From Clostridia bacterium (GTDB taxonomy: Bacteria > Bacillota > Clostridia > Oscillospirales > CAG-272): a stretch of DNA of 14,548 nucleotides. Of this stretch, positions 12,152-14,548 are shown one piece after another (position 1 is the first letter of the stretch; every line of letters starts with the position of its first letter). The position numbers and the translations under genes were made by a program. The notes beneath the pieces were generated by a model. It was given only the letters and a program-made list of their open reading frames with translations. It ran no database searches and was not told where the DNA came from. The stretch is from assembly GCA_017452565.1 (NCBI GenBank), contig JAFTMF010000112.1:1-14548 (forward strand), given 5' to 3'.

Positions 12152-14068
12152 ATGAGCAAACAGATTCAATTTGACCGTTTGGACACTATCCTTGCGTTAG
12201 CTACCGCTGAGTATATGCGGCAGGAGACCGAGGCGTTTCTGTCGGCCGAGACAGACGCCGCTCTCAGCGAGGAGACCGAGCGTAAGATCAACCGAATGAT
12301 TCGCATCGAGAAGGGCAAGAAGACCCGCCGCAAGGTGTGGAAGGTACTGCGCACCGTGCTGATTGCCGCCCTTGCCGCCGCAACCGTTGCGCTGGCCGCT
12401 TGCGTAGCCCATCCCGAAATCCGCGAGGCGATTTGGAAGGTGGTACTCACTTGGGGCGACGAGTCGGTGAAGATCGACTTCGTTCCCGCAAACCCCAACC
12501 GCAAGCCAGGGGCAAACTCTGCGGACAACAATAGACCCACCCAGAAGCCCAACACTCCCATCCCCGACGCGCCCAAGTCCATCGAGGCGGTGCGCGTGCC
12601 CGGATATATGCCCAATGGGTGGACGGCGGAGAGTAGAAATACCGGCACTATATTTTCGATAGATTATTATAATGCTGACGGGGAAAGCATTATTACATTC
12701 GTTCAAATGATTATTGATAGCGATAGTTCCGTAGATGCAAATGGAGCTACTGCCACTGAACTGGCGGTCAACGGCTGGGACGGAGTATTGCTTACTTATG
12801 AAGATCAGCCCAGCGTATATATGCTTTACTGGCAGGATTACGAGTACCGCTACAGCTTCTACGGGCAGTTCGATAGCCTTGACCAGCTGATTACTATGGC
12901 CGAGAGCGTGTATGTCGAGGCGGGAGGTTTTGTAGAAGAGGCGCCGAAGCGTATCGAAACCATCTATGCACCGAGCTATATGCCACAGGGATGGACGACA
13001 GAGAGTGTCATATTGCGTACCAACTATATGTTAGTATTTTATAATCAAGCTGGCGAATATACGATAACATATAATCAAATGACTATCAGTTCAAAAAGTC
13101 ATGCGGATGCGGAAACAGGAACAGCTACAGAATTAACTATTAATGGTTTTACTGCAGTTTTGTTTACATACGAAGATACCCCCAATCTTTATAATCTATA
13201 TTGGCAAGACAATCAATATAAATATTGCATTATGGGTTATGTCGAAACCGTTGACGAGCTTATCCTAATGGCCGAGAGCGTCTACGCCACCTCATCCCAT
13301 CCCACGCCACCCGTCGAGCCGGAGCAGCCCACCGAGCCTGCGAACCCTCCTAAGTCGATTGAAAAGGTGATGATTCCCGGGTATATGCCGGCGGGGTATA
13401 GCTCGGAAGGGTGGCTATTGATGAATAACTATATGATGGTATATTACGATGCATCTGATAAGAATGTTATCACATATAATCAAATGATAATTGATTCCAA
13501 TAGTTATAGTGATGCAGAAGATGCAACTGCCACAGACATCACGATTAACGGTTGGGATGGTATTTTGCTTACCTATTCAGATGATCCGACGGAATATGTG
13601 TTATATTGGCAAGATACAATGTATAGATATAATATTCACGGCTGGTTCGACAGCCTCGCCCAACTCCTCCAAATGGCAGAGAGCGTGAACAACAAGCCCG
13701 GATCGCCGGTAGACGAGCCGTCGAAAATCATTGAAAAGAGCTATACACCCGGCTATATTCCGTATGGATATACGCCGTTAGTCAAATTGGCATCAGGCAC
13801 GTTCATGTTGGATTATTTAGATCAATCCGGCGAATACATGATTACATTCATGCAAATGATTATCAATTCTCAAACTATGGGTGATTCAGAACACGGAATT
13901 GCAAGTGATATCAAGATCTGCGGCTTTGATGGAGTTGTGTTCAGATATACGGATTATTCAAATTATTATACTCTGGTTTGGCAAGATTATGAGTACAAAT
14001 ACGTGATCGACGGTCTATTCGAAAGCTACGAAGATGCCATCCGCTTAGCCGAGAGCGTGTATGAGTAA
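12152..14068 (+). CDS. Membrane-anchored DUF4367 protein with four tandem repeats, presumed anti-sigma/sensor
   Basis: This 638-residue protein has a cytosolic N-terminus (1-62) rich in charged residues, the likely sigma-binding part; a membrane segment at about 64-85; a Pro/Asn-rich linker (111-142); and four extracytoplasmic DUF4367-type units at about 143-255, 267-379, 402-513 and 526-637. Each opens with IExxxxPxYxPxG and closes with MAESV or LAESV. A Pro/Glu linker (383-400) separates units 2 and 3. Most relatives have one such unit. The ribosome binding site AAGGAGGT (12138-12145) is perfect and ATG 12152 follows six bases later. Base composition swings sharply: unit cores at 12640-12760, 13010-13260, 13420-13640 and 13780-14020 are AT-rich, the linkers GC-rich. 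The anti-sigma role is inferred from gene order and topology. Confidence 0.9.
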   Translation: MSKQIQFDRLDTILALATAEYMRQETEAFLSAETDAALSEETERKINRMIRIEKGKKTRRKVWKVLRTVLIAALAAATVALAACVAHPEIREAIWKVVLTWGDESVKIDFVPANPNRKPGANSADNNRPTQKPNTPIPDAPKSIEAVRVPGYMPNGWTAESRNTGTIFSIDYYNADGESIITFVQMIIDSDSSVDANGATATELAVNGWDGVLLTYEDQPSVYMLYWQDYEYRYSFYGQFDSLDQLITMAESVYVEAGGFVEEAPKRIETIYAPSYMPQGWTTESVILRTNYMLVFYNQAGEYTITYNQMTISSKSHADAETGTATELTINGFTAVLFTYEDTPNLYNLYWQDNQYKYCIMGYVETVDELILMAESVYATSSHPTPPVEPEQPTEPANPPKSIEKVMIPGYMPAGYSSEGWLLMNNYMMVYYDASDKNVITYNQMIIDSNSYSDAEDATATDITINGWDGILLTYSDDPTEYVLYWQDTMYRYNIHGWFDSLAQLLQMAESVNNKPGSPVDEPSKIIEKSYTPGYIPYGYTPLVKLASGTFMLDYLDQSGEYMITFMQMIINSQTMGDSEHGIASDIKICGFDGVVFRYTDYSNYYTLVWQDYEYKYVIDGLFESYEDAIRLAESVYE

Positions 14069-14076
14069 CATCCCCA

Positions 14077-14220
14077 AGAGCCCTCTCACCCGCTATGCGG
14101 GATGCTCCATGCAGTTGCTCCGCAACTGCTACAAAGGGAGAGCCAAATCAGCCTCCCCCTCCGGGGGAGGTGTCACGCCAAAGGCGTGACGGAGAGGGGA
14201 TTCGGAGGGAGCCTTTTTTA
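14077..14220. repeat. Composite intergenic repeat of four hairpins within an outer stem
   Basis: Four perfect hairpins stand in a row: 14089-14101 (5 bp, loop TAT), 14111-14129 (8 bp, loop TCC), 14152-14170 (8 bp, loop TCC) and 14172-14190 (8 bp, loop AAA). They are enclosed by 7-base arms, CCCTCTC (14081-14087) and GAGAGGG (14192-14198). The end runs into GCC and seven T residues (14213-14219), so it may also serve as terminator of the sigma operon. The sequence resembles a repeat I recall at many gene ends in gut Clostridia. Short frames across it are not genes. Confidence 0.8.
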
Positions 14221-14258
14221 CAATATTTTTCAAAATATTTTCCCAAACACCGCAAGAT

Positions 14259-14294
14259 TTGCCATTTCTCGATTGTTAGTATAAACACAATCGA
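14259..14294 (+). promoter_or_regulatory. Candidate promoter with an operator-like palindrome
   Basis: TTGCCA (14259-14264) and TATAAA (14280-14285) could be -35 and -10, although the 15-base spacer is short. The 8-base arms TCGATTGT (14269-14276) and ACAATCGA (14287-14294) are perfect complements and bracket the -10. This is the only promoter-like site before the gene at 14337. Confidence 0.45.
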
Positions 14295-14336
14295 AAGAAA
14301 GGAATCATTTCAAATCCATCTTCAAAGGTAACTCTT

Positions 14337-14548
14337 ATGCAAAACAAAACTACAACTATTTCCACCCATCCCCCCACAGCAGTCTGTCTGCAAGCAAACT
14401 ACGCCGCCTACTACTGCCCTATGGCGCTGGACGTATATCCGGCGGTGGCAGAGGAGCCCATCCGTCATGGCAGCGACTATGCGGCAGACTACCGGGACGA
14501 GATCTATAGTATCCTCGGCTGGGAAAACACCGCCCACGGCGGCAATCT
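14337..14548 (+). CDS. Start of an unrecognised protein gene (partial, runs off the window)
   Basis: ATG 14337 follows AAAGGT (seven bases upstream) and opens a frame with no stop to the window end, about 70 residues. It starts MQNKTTTISTHPPTAVCLQ and continues with a Tyr-rich, acidic part (NYAAYYCPMALDVYP, then GSDYAADYRDEIYSILGW). No signal peptide or membrane segment is visible, and I recognise no family. Codon use is like that of the neighbouring genes, which supports real coding. The opposite-strand frame at 14322-14537 is less likely because it has no start site context. Confidence 0.7.
   Translation, partial: MQNKTTTISTHPPTAVCLQANYAAYYCPMALDVYPAVAEEPIRHGSDYAADYRDEIYSILGWENTAHGGN

Noticed and set aside
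14095..14331. Short plus-strand frames in the hairpin repeat after the sigma operon
   Set aside because: They are translations of inverted repeats, with no ribosome binding site and low-complexity products.

Overview
The window is a piece of chromosome from a spore-forming, Gram-positive gut-type Clostridium relative. Oscillospiraceae/Ruminococcaceae-like is my best guess from gene content and style, not from a search. Reasons: dipicolinate synthase genes (dpaA, dpaB) and a SpoVAF-type GerA-family protein imply endospores; promoters are of the extended -10 type; ribosome binding sites are AAGGAGG-like; an ECF sigma factor is followed by a DUF4367 protein; intergenic spaces are filled with multi-hairpin repeats of the kind common in gut Clostridia. 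The standard code is used: dpaA and the response regulator end in TGA within 4-base ATGA overlaps.

Layout. 1-167: end of rplA (ribosomal protein L1) and its terminator; rplJ does not follow. 216-1061 (+): a CPBP-like membrane protein gene broken by an in-frame TGA. 1091-2536 (+): pepD, an M20 dipeptidase. 2546-2717: a run of four hairpins between convergent operons. 4127-2722 (-): dpaA-dpaB, translationally coupled, with a possible sporulation promoter. 4608-4285 (-): a small protein of unknown function with its own terminator. 6756-4697 (-): an OmpR-type response regulator and sensor kinase, overlapping by 4 bases, with a dyad around their promoter. 8236-6872 (-): citrate synthase. 9777-8356 (-): solitary spoVAF-like gene. 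9936-10652 (+): a small leucine-rich-repeat protein with a membrane segment at each end. 10743-10818 (+): tRNA-Arg(ACG) with its promoter and terminator. 10861-11042: an array of short hairpins joined by an ATGAAG/ACTTCAT linker. 11095-11448 (+): a four-helix-bundle protein of the 23S rRNA intervening-sequence (IVP/Avd-like) family. 11493-14068 (+): promoter, nine-codon leader ORF, ECF sigma factor, and a membrane-anchored DUF4367 protein with four extracytoplasmic repeats (presumed anti-sigma or sensor). 14077-14220: another multi-hairpin repeat. 14337 onward (+): the start of an unrecognised gene.

How the parts relate. dpaAB makes dipicolinic acid in the mother cell, and SpoVAF belongs to the spore inner-membrane machinery linked to DPA movement and germination; they are separate transcription units here, with candidate sigma-K-like and sigma-G-like promoters. 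The two-component pair and the sigma/DUF4367 pair are two separate envelope-sensing systems. The most unusual parts are the hairpin array beside the four-helix-bundle gene, which together look like a small mobile or RNA-protein element inserted behind a tRNA gene, and the (A-B)-(A-B) duplicated, compositionally mosaic DUF4367 protein whose sigma partner appears to be translated through a leader peptide.
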